NCBI RefSeq assembly: GCF_028640845.1
Contig: NC_080548.1
Coordinates: forward strand, 5,264,314 to 5,328,313
Length of the DNA: 64,000 nt
From: Ahaetulla prasina
Lineage: Eukaryota > Chordata > Lepidosauria > Squamata > Colubridae
Direction of reading: 5' to 3'
The translations under genes and the position numbers were made by a program. Each line of letters begins with the position of its first letter. Position 1 is the stretch's first letter. Of the stretch, positions 53,118 through 64,000 are shown in pieces. The notes under the pieces were generated by a model that was given only the letters and a program-made list of their open reading frames with translations, was not told where the DNA came from and ran no database searches.

Positions 53118-54504
53118 GGGTCCCCCCCCTCAGACTTACCAGGAGGTCCTCATTGGAATCAGTTTCGGAATCGCTGTCATCAGTGGCGGTTGGAGTTCCC
53201 AACTCACCCTGGTTTTGGGGAGCGAACTCAACGACTTCCACCCCTTTTAGGGTGACTTCACAGCTTTTAGCAGGCAGTTGGTTGGCTCTCTTCCCTCCAC
53301 CAGGGGTCACCTTGGGTCCAAGCTTAGCAAAGCACTCAGCTGCTTGGTGCCCCTCCTTTCCACATCAGAAACACAAGGTGGACCGTGGCTTCAAGCTAGC
53401 GGGTCCCCCAGTGGCCTTGGGGCTCCCTTGTAAGGTGAGGTGGGTGGTTTGTTCCAGGTGCGTACCACTGTGGTAGCGATCTCTGGCCAAATCAATCTCC
53501 ACATCAGCAGCCAGCACATACCAGCTTTGCAGATTGCGAGGGGCCTCACGGGAGCAGCAATCCTTGTAGAAATCCTCATTGAGGCCATCCTTATAGCTTT
53601 CCAGCAGAGCTACTTCTGACCACCCTCTCATGTAGTGCACCAGCTCACAGAACTCCTGGGTGTACTCTGCCATCGATCTCCTTTCCTGATAAATGGACTT
53701 CATCCTGATTCTCGCCCTTCGCTCAGCCAAGGGGTCCTCAAAGCGTGCTCTGTGGGCTCCCATAAACTGGTCATAATTTCTCAACAATGGGGAATTTTCA
53801 TTGTGGAGTTCCACCATCCACTCAGCCATCCCCCCCACTCTAGGGCTCGGGTAACACATCTCACACGAGTTGCATCTGATGGAAAGTCCTCCCCCCAGTC
53901 TTGCATGTGGTTCCACACTTGAGTTAAGAAAAATCTCAGTCCTTTGGGATTCTCCCCACCCCATATTTTCCAGATAGCAAGGGGATTTTGGGCTTTTTCT
54001 GCCTTTGTGGCAATGCCTGCCCAGCAGGGGGGGCCTGGATTGCAGCGGATGCTTGGGTTCCCAAGGTCTGGGCTGCATCTTCCTGGGCTCCAACTGTTTC
54101 TTCTAAGCAAGCAGAAGCTTCAGCTTCCCCTCGGGCATGTTCATCTCCTCCCCCAGTAGGCAACCCCTGGGCAGGCAATCCATATCTTTCACGTGTTCTC
54201 TGACTCTCACAAGCTTCTCTCAGTAGTTGTACCACTTGGGCAATCAGGAGGTCTTCTTTCTGTTCTTCCTGCCAGGCAAGCACTCCCCCTCAGCACCTGG
54301 TAGTTGTCACTCCGGGGGAGGTCTCCTCTGGCTCCAGTAACTTCCCCACTCCAAGCGACCTTTTGGCTTTCTCCGTCTTTTCTTCAATCTGTAATTTAGC
54401 CAACCATTCCAAAGCATTCAGCTGGGTTGTGACTGGGGGATAGTGGATCCAGCAGCCCCATATCTTCCTGATCACTGCCTTGGTCAGACATCCTTTTCTC
54501 AGCC
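53118..54504 (-). pseudogene. Gypsy-B gag, several breaks
   Basis: Begins MSDQGSDQEDMGLLDPL at about 54491. Capsid region in 54093-53365: MAEWMVELHNENSPLLRNYD, ARIRMKSIYQERRSMAEYTQ, FCELVHYMRGWSEVALLESY, NEDFYKDCCSREAPRNLQSW. The zinc knuckle follows as CF, stop, CGKEGHQAAEC (about 53370-53335), the stop replacing an aromatic residue. An acidic segment (DDSDSETDSNEDL) precedes the protease. Confidence 0.82.
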
Positions 54505-54572
54505 CCCATGGTATTTTCCAGGATGGCTGATTGCTTGAGATCTTGCTTAATGGCAGGTGTGCCTCCTTTCAG

Positions 54573-55062
54573 TGCTCAAGAAAGAAAAACGCCGACTCCA
54601 TTTTCATAGAGAAATAAGTATGAACTGAATGCAACCAAAGTAAAGCAAGATCTGAGACATTAGGCGCGAGATTCACATATAGAAAATATCCCCAGAGCCC
54701 TCTTCCCTTAGTTCCGATCAGTATTGTCCAATCCACGTTCCTTCAGATGGACACGTCTGAATCAATTGGCTCCATCCCTCTGGTATGCATGGACGGTTGG
54801 CCTAGTCCGTTATCAGCACGTCTCTCAACTGCTGAGACAGGCAGAGGGAAACTTCTAATCCTCTGCTCCACCAACATGCTTCCCCCCCTTGCTACCCATA
54901 GCCAGGACAACTCCTCCCACCCCCTTTCCATGACAGCTGTAGCAAGCAGAGCAATAAATGCATAAATCAGTTGAGAGTAAACAGAGTAATAAAATAGTAG
55001 CAAGCTGAGGCTGACAGCTTCTTTCTGTGTTTTTCAATCATTCTGATCACAGTCCTGACACA
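54573..55062 (-). mobile_element. Probable 5' LTR of Gypsy-B
   Basis: A 490-bp block just upstream of gag. On the minus strand it could run from TGTCAGGACTG (55062) to TTCTTGAGCA (54573), giving TG...CA ends. The matching 3' LTR is not in the window, so boundaries are unproven. It abuts L1 leader sequence at 55063. Confidence 0.5.
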
Positions 55063-55374
55063 TTTGGATTCTGGGTTTCTGGGAGACAGAACAAACACAA
55101 GTGATCGATCATTGGGATTGCAAGTATTGAACCTGACTTCTACCCTTTAAGAAAAGAAACTTTCTATCATTTTAATTAAGATTGCTGAAAATGGCGTATG
55201 AGAGGAAGTGAAAGTTGGAAGTTGTTTGTGTAATCAGGTGGAGAGTGTATTTGTGGTTTGTAATAAAGTGGAGGCTCTCCTACATTGAAAGGAAGATAGA
55301 AGATAGAAAAAGTTTTTTTTAATTTTACATCTTTGATTCTGACTTTATAACTGAAATTTAATTTGGAATTTGAA
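55063..55374 (+). mobile_element. L1 5' UTR
   Basis: Leader with AAAATGGCG at 55188-55196 followed by TATGAGAGGAAG, and CTCTCCTACATTGAAAGGAA (55275), both shared with the leaders at 9546 and 14664. Leads directly to ORF1. Confidence 0.75.
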
Positions 55375-56278
55375 ATGGCTTCTAAACCACCTAAACCTAC
55401 AACAAGAAGGGGATCTGAAGTGGGTATGGAAGATATGTTTAAAGAACAGACAAAAATATTTGAAGAAAGGTATAAAGAAGTTATGAATCATATTGAACTG
55501 ACTAGAGAGGAAATGAAAGAAAATAATAAAAAAATAAGAGATGATATTTTGATGGCTTTTCAAGGTTTGGAAAAGAATTTGGAGGTTTTGGAAAAGAAAG
55601 TTGAAGAAATTAATCAATCTAATCAGCATTTGGAAAATAAAGTGGGACAATTGCAAATAAAAGTGGATAAAAATGAAGATCAGGTGGTGGTGTTACAATA
55701 CAGGGTGATGGAGGGGGCTTTGAGAATCAGAGGCTTGCAGGAAGTAAAGGATGAGGACCTTAAGAAAATTCTATCAGAAGCTTTGGCTGAAAGGTTAGGA
55801 TTTGATCCACAAGAGGTTGCTTTTCAAATTGACAAAGTATATAGGGTTAATTCATGGATTGCTAGACAAAAAAAATTGCCAAGAGACATTGTGGTTTATT
55901 TCTTGACAAGAACAATGAGAAATCAAATTCTGCAAGCCACGTATCAGAAAAAGTTGCAAATAGGAGAACAAGAGGTGATGGTTCTGAAAGAGATTCCCCC
56001 CTAAGATGTTAAAAAACAGGAAAGAGTTTATATTTTTTACACAAGAGCTCAAGAAACATCATCTTCAATTTAGATGGGAGGTTCCAGCTGGTCTCACAGT
56101 GTTTTTTCAAGGAAGGAGATATCGTGTTGAAACTGTGTTGAAAGCAAAAGATTTCCTTTTTAATGTGCTGAAAGTTGATCCCGAAGCAACAGATAAAAGC
56201 CCACAAGAGAGGCAAATGAGTATGGAAGCTGACGTGGCCCCTTCGATGTTATTATCCCAAGAACAGCCACCAGGATGA
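55375..56278 (+). pseudogene. L1 ORF1, one frameshift
   Basis: Start MASKPPKPTTRRGSEVGMED at 55375 (preferred to 55363 because the other two copies start at the same Met-x-x-Lys-Pro). Coiled coil KKVEEINQSNQHLENKVGQL, RRM-like VVLQYRVMEGALRIRGLQ, VYRVNSWIARQKKLPRDIVV. A frame change at EIPP (56000) shifts the C-terminal domain (FTQELKKHHLQFRWEVPAGL, ETVLKAKDFLFNVLKVD) to 56006-56278. About 300 residues in total, usual for L1 ORF1p. Confidence 0.9.
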
Positions 56279-56407
56279 CAAGGACAGTTACTAAGCGTAA
56301 AGAAAAGGAGGATCAACTTCAAAGTAAAAGTCAGGATTCTACTGCAGAAGCAGAAGCAGTGGGAGGAATGAGGCCGAAGATAAAGGGGAATGAGGATCTT
56401 CAGCTGA

Positions 56408-59155
56408 TTGCTCAAAAGCTTCGTAAGGCCAGTGATGGCAAATAAATTCCTGACCTGGAATGTTAATGGCTTGAATTCAGCACAGAAAAGAAGAAAAATA
56501 TTCCATTATTTGAGACAATTTAAAAATGATGTGATTTGTTTACAAGAGACACATATTAAACTATCAGATCAAAAATACCTAATAAACTCAAAACTAGGTA
56601 AACACTTTGTTGCTTCAGCTTTGGATAAGAAAAATGGTATAGTGGTATATTTGAGAAAAGATATACCAGCTAAATTAATTGAAGCAGATCTCCAAGGGAG
56701 ATATATCACTATTGAAGTTGTACTAGAAGGAAAAAAGACACTCTTGATTGGTATATATGCACCTAACCAGCAACAAGAAAAATTCTATAGAATGTTGAAT
56801 GATAAACTGACTCTTTGGGATTATAAACCATTTATTATACTAGGGGATTGGAATGGTGTAATAGATACCCGAAAGAATAAGAGAATTCTCTCTAAGAAAA
56901 TCCCTACACAAGCAAAGCTGCCCAAAACTTTTTTTGAGATGATGGAAGATTTTGAGTTGAGAGATGTATGGAGAATGTGGAATCTTGAAGATAGAGATTA
57001 TACTTTCTTTTCTGATAGGCATCAATTTTTTTCACGTATTGACTTTATATTAATCACTAATGATTTGCTTTTTAGGGTGAAGAAAACAAAGATATTTCCA
57101 AGGTGCTTATCTGACCATAGTCCAGTATGGTTGGAATTGCAACAAGAGAAAGGTGATAGAAGAACATGGAGAATAAATGAAAATTTGTTTAGATATGAAG
57201 ATAATATAAATCAATGCAAAAAACAAATGAAAGAATTTTTTGATGATAATTTGAATAGGGGAACATCAATAGAAATGGTTTGGGACACGAGTAAGGCTTT
57301 TATGAGAGGAGTTTTAATATATATGAATAATAAACAGAGAAGTAAACAACAAAAACAGTGTAGGTATTTAGAAGAGGAAATCCAAAAGAAACAACAATTA
57401 TTAAAACATAGTCCACATGATCAAAAACTTAAAGATGCAATAAAGATATTACAGAGTCAATTTAATATGATAATGGCAGACCAGGTGACAACAAATATAC
57501 AGTATGCTAAACATAATACTTTTTGTAATGCAAATAGACCTGGTAGGTGATTAGCATATATGTTAAGGAAAAAACAAAAAGCACGTATTATAGAAAAAAT
57601 AGAATATTTTTTCTATTTTAGAGATATCAACAGGATAAAATTAAAGAAGTTTTTTTAAAATATTATAAAAATTTATATGCTAAAGATACAATCTTGAACG
57701 TGGATATTGATAAATATTTGAAAGAGTACACGGCTAAAGGTTTAACCTTAGAACAAAGGGAAGAATTGAATCGGCCTATAACTTCTGAAGAAATTATTTT
57801 GACAATAAAACAATTAAAAATGGGAAAAAAACCAGGTACGGATGGACTTACAGCAATTTATTATAAAAATTTGCAGAATGAGATAGTAGGTCCACTTAAG
57901 GAATTATTTAATCAGATACAATTAGGAGGGGGAATACCCCCATCATGGAGAACTACTTTTATCTCATTGATACCAAAAGAAGAACAGGATTGCTCTAAAG
58001 CTGGGAATTATAGGTCGATTTCACTTTTGAATAATGATTATAAAATTTTTGCTAAAATAATAGCAAATAGATTAATGTTAGTTCTGCAACAAAGAATTCA
58101 TACTGATCAATCGGGATTTATAAAGGGGAGGCAGATGAGGAATAATGTTAGACAGATTGTAAATTTATTAGAATATTTAGAAAAGAACAATCAGATTTCA
58201 GCAGCATTTATTTTTTTGGATGCAGAGAAAGCCTTTGATCGACTGCACTGGGAATTTTTATTTAAATTAATAGACAAAATGCAATTTGGAGATTGTTTTA
58301 TGAGAATAATTAGAACGATTTATGGAGAGCAAACAGCCCAGATAATAGTTAATGGTAGCTTGACAGAAGTTTTTAAGATTGTGAAAGGAACAAGACAGGG
58401 GTGCCCCTTATCACCATTATTGTTTATTTTAACTTTGGAGCCATTACTGGATAAAATAAGAGAGGTAAAGGAGATAGAGGGAATTAAAATTAGACAACAT
58501 GAGTATAAAGTGAGAGAGTTTGCTGATGATTTGGTGATTATTTTGTCAAACCCTATAAAGTCAAGTGTATGTTTGTTGGAAATAATTGATCAATATGGAA
58601 AAGTTTCAGGGTTTAAATAAATCAGAATAAAACAAAAGTGATAACAAAAAATATGACTAGACAACAGAAAGAAAAATTAGAGGAAACAACAGGATTTGAA
58701 ATTGTAAAAAAGGTTAAATACCTAGGGGTTTATATTACTTCTTCAAATGTGAAATTGTATAAGAATAACTTTGAGGTATTATGGCAACAAGTTCAGAAGG
58801 AAATGTTCAGTTGGAAAAAATTACAATTATCATTATTGGAGAGAATAGCAGCCATTAAAATGAATGTTTTACCTAGATTTTTATTTTTGTTTCAGATGAT
58901 AATAATTAAGAAAGATAAAAATTTGGAAGAATGGCAGATTGGAATTAATAAATTTATATGGGAAGGTAAAAAAGCGAGAGTTAAAATGAAAACAATTCAA
59001 GACATACGGAAAAGAGGAGGTTTAAAAAATGCCCAATTTTAAATTATATTATGAAGCAGCTGCTCTTTCAGTAATAAGTGATTGGTTTAATTTAATGGAG
59101 GAAAGGATTTTGAATATAGAAGGTTATGATTTATTATATGGATGGCATGGGATGG
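56408..59155 (+). pseudogene. L1 ORF2 (endonuclease and RT), three frames, 3'-deleted
   Basis: Frame 56408-57550 (380 codons; natural Met at VMANKFLTWN) holds the endonuclease: NVNGLNSAQKRRKI, CLQETHIKLSD, GIYAPNQQQEKF, ILGDWNGVID, SRIDFILI and SDHSPVWLEL. A stop at 57548 and a break precede RT 57694-58620: MGKKPGTDGLTAIYYKNL, WRTTFISLIPKEEQD, DQSGFIKGRQMRNN, FLDAEKAFDRLHWEF, GTRQGCPLSPLLFIL, REFADDLVII (catalytic FADD). A shift at 58620 leads to 58638-59042 (KVKYLGVYITSS, WEGKKARVKMKTIQDIRKRG), then YYEAAALSVISDWF and loss near 59155. The Cys-rich C-terminus is missing. Confidence 0.9.
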
Positions 59156-59310
59156 CAAACTCCCCATAGCTCCGGGTCTTTTCCCCCAACCCAGCAGGGA
59201 GGAATGCAGTGCAGTTCATCATGGCAGCTGCACCAAAGCCGTGGCAGCTACAAGAGCGGGCAGGAGGAAGAAGCATCAAGAAACAAATTGCTGAAGTCAG
59301 ATAAGTGATG
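59156..59310. other. Unidentified GC-richer insert at L1 break
   Basis: CCCCATAGCTCCGGGTCTTT and about 120 bp further have higher GC than both neighbours. No element identified; it replaces the end of L1 ORF2. Confidence 0.4.
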
Positions 59311-61020
59311 ATCTCACGAAGAAAAAATAAGAATTTAAAATAGGCACAAGCCTTGGGGAGAACTTGTAGATTGGCGGCTAATTGAATAACAAATGAAAGT
59401 GAAAGTCAATTTGGAGAATACACATTCAGAAAGTGAAAGAGAAAAGATAGGGCTTGGAATGGAAGCAGAGCCCCATTTAAATAAAGAAAAGAAAAATAAA
59501 TGTTTTCCAACTAAACAATGGTTTGGAGATTCTTTGAAGTCTTAACGGATTATATTGGAAACTACAGAAATAGGAGAAAAAAGTAAAAGAAGCTATTGAA
59601 CTGTTTTTTATGCGAATAATCTCAAATCCCTCTGTTTTAAATTTATGGAATATTAAAAATATCAATAGGACATAAGAATCTGGAAGATAAATAAATACAA
59701 TTAAGGGAAAATCTTGGGAAATTGACCTCCACGTACCAAAGCATTTGAGAACAAAGGAACTTTGTCACCAAAATGGCTACTTATTATTTGTGAGCTGTAA
59801 CTGTTTTAAAAGGAGACATCTAGAGGCAGAGGAAGATAGCTAGAGGATTGGTGTTGCTGGGACTACACAACAGCTTTAGAAGAGAGTTTCAGATGGCATG
59901 TCTTTGAACTATAGAAATTGAATTCCCTCTTTAAACAAGAACCCAGAGGCAAAGAAAGTAAGCAAGAATGGAATAGCAGACTATTCTCCATGGAGAAAGT
60001 TCTGTGGGTGTGGGCACACGACATTTTGAAAGGAACTTATGGCTGTCTTTATAATTAAAGGCAGAGGAAAATAGCAAGAGTCGAATAGCTTTCTTGTGAC
60101 TGTTCCCATGAGGATTGATGTCATTGCGACCACACAACAGTTTTAGAAGAGATTTCTAAATGGTATGTCTTTGGATTATTGATTTAAGTGGAAAATTCCT
60201 TATTTAAGAAGAACTCAGAGGCAAAGAAAGAAAGTAAGAATGGAATAGTGGATTATTCCCATGGAGAAGGCGCTGCTGATGTAGACACACGACTTTTTTT
60301 TGAAAGGAATTAATGGCTGCTTTTAGAGTTATGTTAAATTTATTTTAGAAAATGTTAATATCAATATTAAAATATGAGTGACAACTATGATAAAAATAAT
60401 TGAGGTTTTGGGAAATGTAGGGAAAAATACTAGAAGAAATTGGGATAAGAGGAAAATGAGTGTTGTTATACTGAGGAAAAATTTTCTTTTTTCGTTCTTA
60501 CAAATAAGTAAGGTAATGAAAGGATTTGATAAAACTTCTAAGGAAAAAGTTAATATTTTTGGGAAATAACTGGGGGAAATAATTAGTGATTACCCTTGCA
60601 AATGTTAAATTTTTTGTTTGATACTTAAATGGATTAGATGGAAAACTTTAAATATATGTTATTGATTTAGAGGCAGAGGAAGACGAAGGGAAGAATGAAA
60701 TTGTCTATGTGATCTCTGGGCAGTTTTAAGAAAGAGATTTTAGATAGGATGACCTCTGATTAGTAATGTAGATATAAAGCTGAGAGTGGTGAAATTTTAA
60801 AACGTAAATAGAATTTATTAATGATGTTCAAGGGAATTAAGCACGGGGACTAGACTTCATCTAAATATTTTCCTGAATGGGTTGAATTGGATTTATTTCT
60901 ATAATCAGATTGTGTGCAAATAAGTAATTGAATTTAAAGAAGAAGAATGAAAATACATTGTATTAGACTATAACTTAGGTGAAACTTGATATGTTTAAAG
61001 ATGTACCTGACCAATCTTTT
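59311..61020 (+). repeat. AT-rich L1-like 3' region with degenerate tandem units
   Basis: Purine-rich, non-coding. A unit of about 268 bp is seen at 59864 and 60132 (ACACAACAG(C/T)TTTAGAAGAGA, GGCATGTCTTTG/GGTATGTCTTTG, CAGAGGCAAAGAAAG, GGAATAG, CACACGAC, TTGAAAGGAA), with a third partial match at 60718-60770. Likely L1 3' UTR, but not proven to belong to the L1 at 55063. Confidence 0.5.
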
Positions 61021-61089
61021 TTATTATGTTTATAAAAAAATAATAATTGGCAACCCCCCCCACTAAATATTAATCATCAAACCCTAAAC

Positions 61090-61301
61090 CCTAAACCAGG
61101 GGTCCCCAATTCCTGGGACATGACCCGGTACTGGGCCGCAGCCCGTTTGGAACCAGGCTGCACCTGTGGTGGGTGAGTATGCACACACGGCTCCCTTTAC
61201 ATGAGGAGTGGGCACTTGCACAAATGGAGCTTCAGACGCATGCATGAGTACATGCACCATCCCCTGCCAGTCCACAAAACTGGCAAGGTTGGGGACAACT
61301 G
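61090..61301. mobile_element. hAT-like fragment (CAGGGGTCCCCAA type)
   Basis: Left end CAGGGGTCCCCAATTCCTGG, right end GGTTGGGGACAACTG. These termini and CTGGGCCGCAGCC recall a widespread vertebrate hAT family. Flanking 8-mers do not match, so the ends may be decayed. Confidence 0.55.
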
Positions 61302-61690
61302 CATTTCCTATGATTTGTAAGGATGCTGATTTACAAGTGTGTAGTTCCCATTTTTTTCTGTCCTGGAAAGATAAAGAAAGTAGAGTTAAAATGATTTATG
61401 AGATTCTTTCAGCAATTCTTTGGAAGATTACATTGCTCTCAGGAAGGAGTGTCTGTGGGGGGAGGGGGGTAAGAAAAACCAAGATGGAGCCACAACTAGG
61501 CAATCAAAGCCCCATGCTGATGCATATAAAGGGGGCAGGGCCTTCATAACATGGTAGTATCCGCCATCTTAACTTTCTTAATCCTGTGCAGACATCTGTA
61601 ATTGGGGTGGGGGGTAAAAAGCTTTGTGCTTCTTCTTGTGAGCAATGGCAACTGTCTACCTGTCTTTTATAGATTTAGATGCAGCTTTAA
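61302..61690. other. No recognised gene or element
   Basis: About 390 bp; the frame 61208-61549 has no domain. Contains a GGGGGGAGGGGGG run (about 61457). Confidence 0.45.
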
Positions 61691-64000
61691 AATAGATATG
61701 GTTGGTACCGTCCCAGGCGCCTGATGGACCCGGAGAGGTTCCGGACGGAGCTTGGGCCATTTCCTGAGGGTCTGGCTCACGGCACGGTAGAGGAACTAGC
61801 CGCAGCCTGGGAACGGGCTGCGGCTGGGGCTTTAGACCGTGTCGTGCCTCTGCGGCCTCTGACCCGGCGCAGATCCCAACCGGCTCCTTGGTTCTCCGAG
61901 GAGCTGAGGGGGATGAAACGCCGGAGAAGACGCCTAGAGAGTTCCTGGAGGTCCAGCCGTTCAGAGGCTGATCAGACACTAGTTAGGTCCTATACTAGGA
62001 CCTACCTAGTGGCACTGAGGGAAGCGAGGCATTGCTACGCCTCCTCCCTCATTGCGTCGGCAGATAACTGCCCAGCCGCCCTGTTTCGGGTGACCCGTTC
62101 CCTCCTTCACCAGGGGGAGCGGGATGACCCGTTGCAGGGACGTGCTGAGGAGTTTAACGGTTATCTATACGATAAAATCGTTCAGCTTCGGGACGGTCTG
62201 GACCAAAATTGCGGCGATTCAGACGGGGCGTCTGAGGGCGGTCTTGGTGATATTGTCTGGGATGAGTTTGACCCTGTGGCTCCCGAGGACATGGACAGGC
62301 TGTTGGGTAGATTGAATGCCACCACGTGTTAACTGGACGCGTGCCCCTCCTGGTTGGTGCTGGCCACTCAGGAGGTGACACGAGGCTGGCTCCAGGCGAT
62401 TATGAGCGCTTCCTTGTTGGAGGGAGTCTTTCCGGCCGCCTTGAAAGAGGCGGTGGTGAGGCCCCTCCTCAAGAAGCCTTCCCTGGACCCGGCTGTTTTG
62501 GGTAATTATCGTCCGGTCTCCAACCCGCCATGGCGAAGGTTGTAGAGAGTATGGTGGCATATCAGTTTCCCCTGCACCTGGATGAAACTGTCTATCTAGA
62601 CCCGTTCCAGTCCGGTTTCCGGCCCGGTTACAGCACTGAGACGGCTTTGGTCGCATTGGTGGATGATCTCTGGAGGGCCAGGGATAGGGGTTGTTCCTCT
62701 GCCCTGGTCCTATTAGACCTCTCAGCGGCTTTTGATACCATCGACCATGGTATCCTGCTGCACCGGTTGGAGGGATTGGGAGTGAGAGGCACCGTTTATC
62801 GGTGGTTCTCCTCCTATCTCTCCGACCGGTCGCAGATGGTGTTGATGGGGGGGCAGAGGTCGACCCCGAGGCGCCTCACTTGTGGGGTGCCACAGGGGTC
62901 GATTCTCTCGCCCCTTCTGTTCAACATCTATATGAAGCCGCTGGGTGAGATCATCAGTGGTTTCGGTGTGAGGTACCAGCTGTACGCGGATGACACCCAG
63001 CTGTACTTTTCCACACCGGGCCACCCCAACGAAGCCATTGAAGTGCTGTCCCGGTGTTTGGAAGCCGTACGGGTCTGGATGGGGAGAAACAGGCTCAAGC
63101 TCAATCCCTCCAAGACAGAATGGCTGTGGATGCCGGCATCCCGGTACAGTCAGCTGAGTCCACGGCTGACTGTTGGGAGCGAGTCATTGGCCCCGATGGA
63201 GAGGGTGCGCAACTTGGGCGTTCTCCTGGATGAACGGTTGTCTTTTGAAGATCACTTGACGGCCGTCTCCAGGAGAGCTTTCCACCAGGTTCGCCTGGTG
63301 CGCCAGTTGAGCCCCTTTCTAGACCGGGATGCCTTATGCACAGTCACTCACACCCTCGTGACATCTCATCTGGATTACTGCAATGCTCTCTACATGGGGC
63401 TCCCCTTGAGGGGCATCCGGAGGCTTCAGTTAGTCCAGAATGCGGCTGCGCGGGTGATAGAGGGAGCCCCTCGTGGCTCCCGTGTGACACCTATCCTGCG
63501 CAGACTGCACTGGCTACCTGTGGCCTTCCGGGTGCGCTTCAAGGTTTTGGTGACCATCTTCAAAGCGCTCCATGGCATAGGGCCGGGCTATTTACGGGAC
63601 CGCCTACTGCTACCGAATACCTCTCACCGACCTGTGCGCTCTCACAGAGAGGGACTCCTCAGGGTGCCGTCAGCAAGACAGTGTCGTCTGGCGACACCCA
63701 GAGGAAGGGCCTTCTCTGTGGGGGCTCCCGCCCTCTGGAACGAACTCCTTCCAGGACTTCGTCAACTTCCGGACCTCCGAACCTTCCGTCGCGAGCTTAA
63801 AACACACTTATTCATCTGCACAGGACTGGATTAGATTTTAAATTTGTTGGTTTTTAATGGGTTTTTATCATTTATATTGTTTTTAATAATTTGGCTTATT
63901 AGAATAAGTTTTTAAATTGTTATTTTAGTCTGTATTTATATGTTTTACTTGCCTGTAAACCGCCCTGAGTCCCTAGGGAGATAGGGCGGTATATAAATAT
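61691..64000 (+). mobile_element. L2 LINE, 5'-truncated, reaching the 3' hairpin
   Basis: Begins after the endonuclease (RRLMDPERFRTELGPFPEGL at about 61715) and extends to the hairpin ACCGCCC...GGGCGGT at 63959-63990; the tail lies at or beyond the window edge. The sequence is very close to the chimaeric pieces at 11113 and 11795. Confidence 0.93.
61724..63834 (+). pseudogene. L2 ORF2, one stop and one frameshift
   Basis: Frame 61724-62332 (202 codons) ends at a TAA at the position where other copies read Leu (TTC-x-LDPCP). Continuation 62336-62522 reaches LGNYRPVSN, where a small deletion shifts frame; 62530-63834 (434 codons) then runs with [40 protein letters not shown], catalytic YADDTQLY (about 62978-63001), SKTEWLWMPASRYSQL and LFICTGLD to a natural stop. 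Close to intact and so presumably young. Confidence 0.9.

Noticed and set aside
61078..61090. AAACCCTAAACCCTAAACC repeat resembling plant telomere units
   Set aside because: Fewer than three units at the edge of a hAT-like fragment; chance or short slippage.

Overview
The window looks like gene-poor, repeat-saturated DNA from a squamate reptile, most likely a snake. The evidence is the repeat content: snake-type L3/CR1 LINEs, L2 LINEs ending in an ACCGCCC...GGGCGGT hairpin and AAT repeats, a Rex1 LINE running into (ATTCT)n, L1 elements, Ty3/Gypsy chromoviruses, and hAT-like elements with 8-bp target duplications. I found no host protein-coding gene, tRNA or rRNA. Family names come from recognising protein motifs by eye, not from a database search.

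Layout. 1-2612: an L3 LINE split by a solo Gypsy LTR. 4405-9235: a second L3 copy split by a 5'-deleted chromovirus (plus strand, 4521-8926). 9350-15125: two L1 elements facing each other, each fused to a piece of L2. 15126-19740: a mag-lineage Gypsy interrupted by an antisense L2, with a 935-bp tandem duplication across the L2/Gypsy boundary. 19741-25165: L1 3' end, hAT element, L2 and CR1. 25249-28382: a 276-bp palindrome, an LTR fragment, a TIR element, and a Rex1 LINE with its microsatellite. 28898-35478: hAT with nested L2, two L3 copies in inverted orientation, L2, microsatellites. 35479-38780: nothing recognisable except one short L2 tail. 38787-40625: two hAT-like elements with perfect target duplications and a long inverted repeat.

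40986-55062 is a deep nest. An old minus-strand Gypsy (Gypsy-B) was opened by a solo LTR, a Rex1 fragment and an 8.9-kb L2. That L2 was itself opened by a complete 5,408-bp chromovirus (45710-51117) and a second solo LTR (51246-51767). The pieces of the outer elements continue in order across each insertion, so the insertion order can be read directly. 55063-59155 is an L1 with 5' UTR, ORF1 and most of ORF2. 59300-61020 is AT-rich L1-like 3' sequence with degenerate tandem units. 61691-64000 is an L2 whose 3' end reaches the window edge.

The elements do not form a pathway; they record successive insertions. The most informative observations are: a chromovirus whose predicted RNA 5' end is perfectly complementary to its primer-binding site (Tf1/sushi-type self-priming); a coding tail conserved inside the U3 of six divergent LTRs; reciprocal L1-L2 chimaeras arranged as an inverted repeat; and a tandem duplication with an 8-bp microhomology junction.
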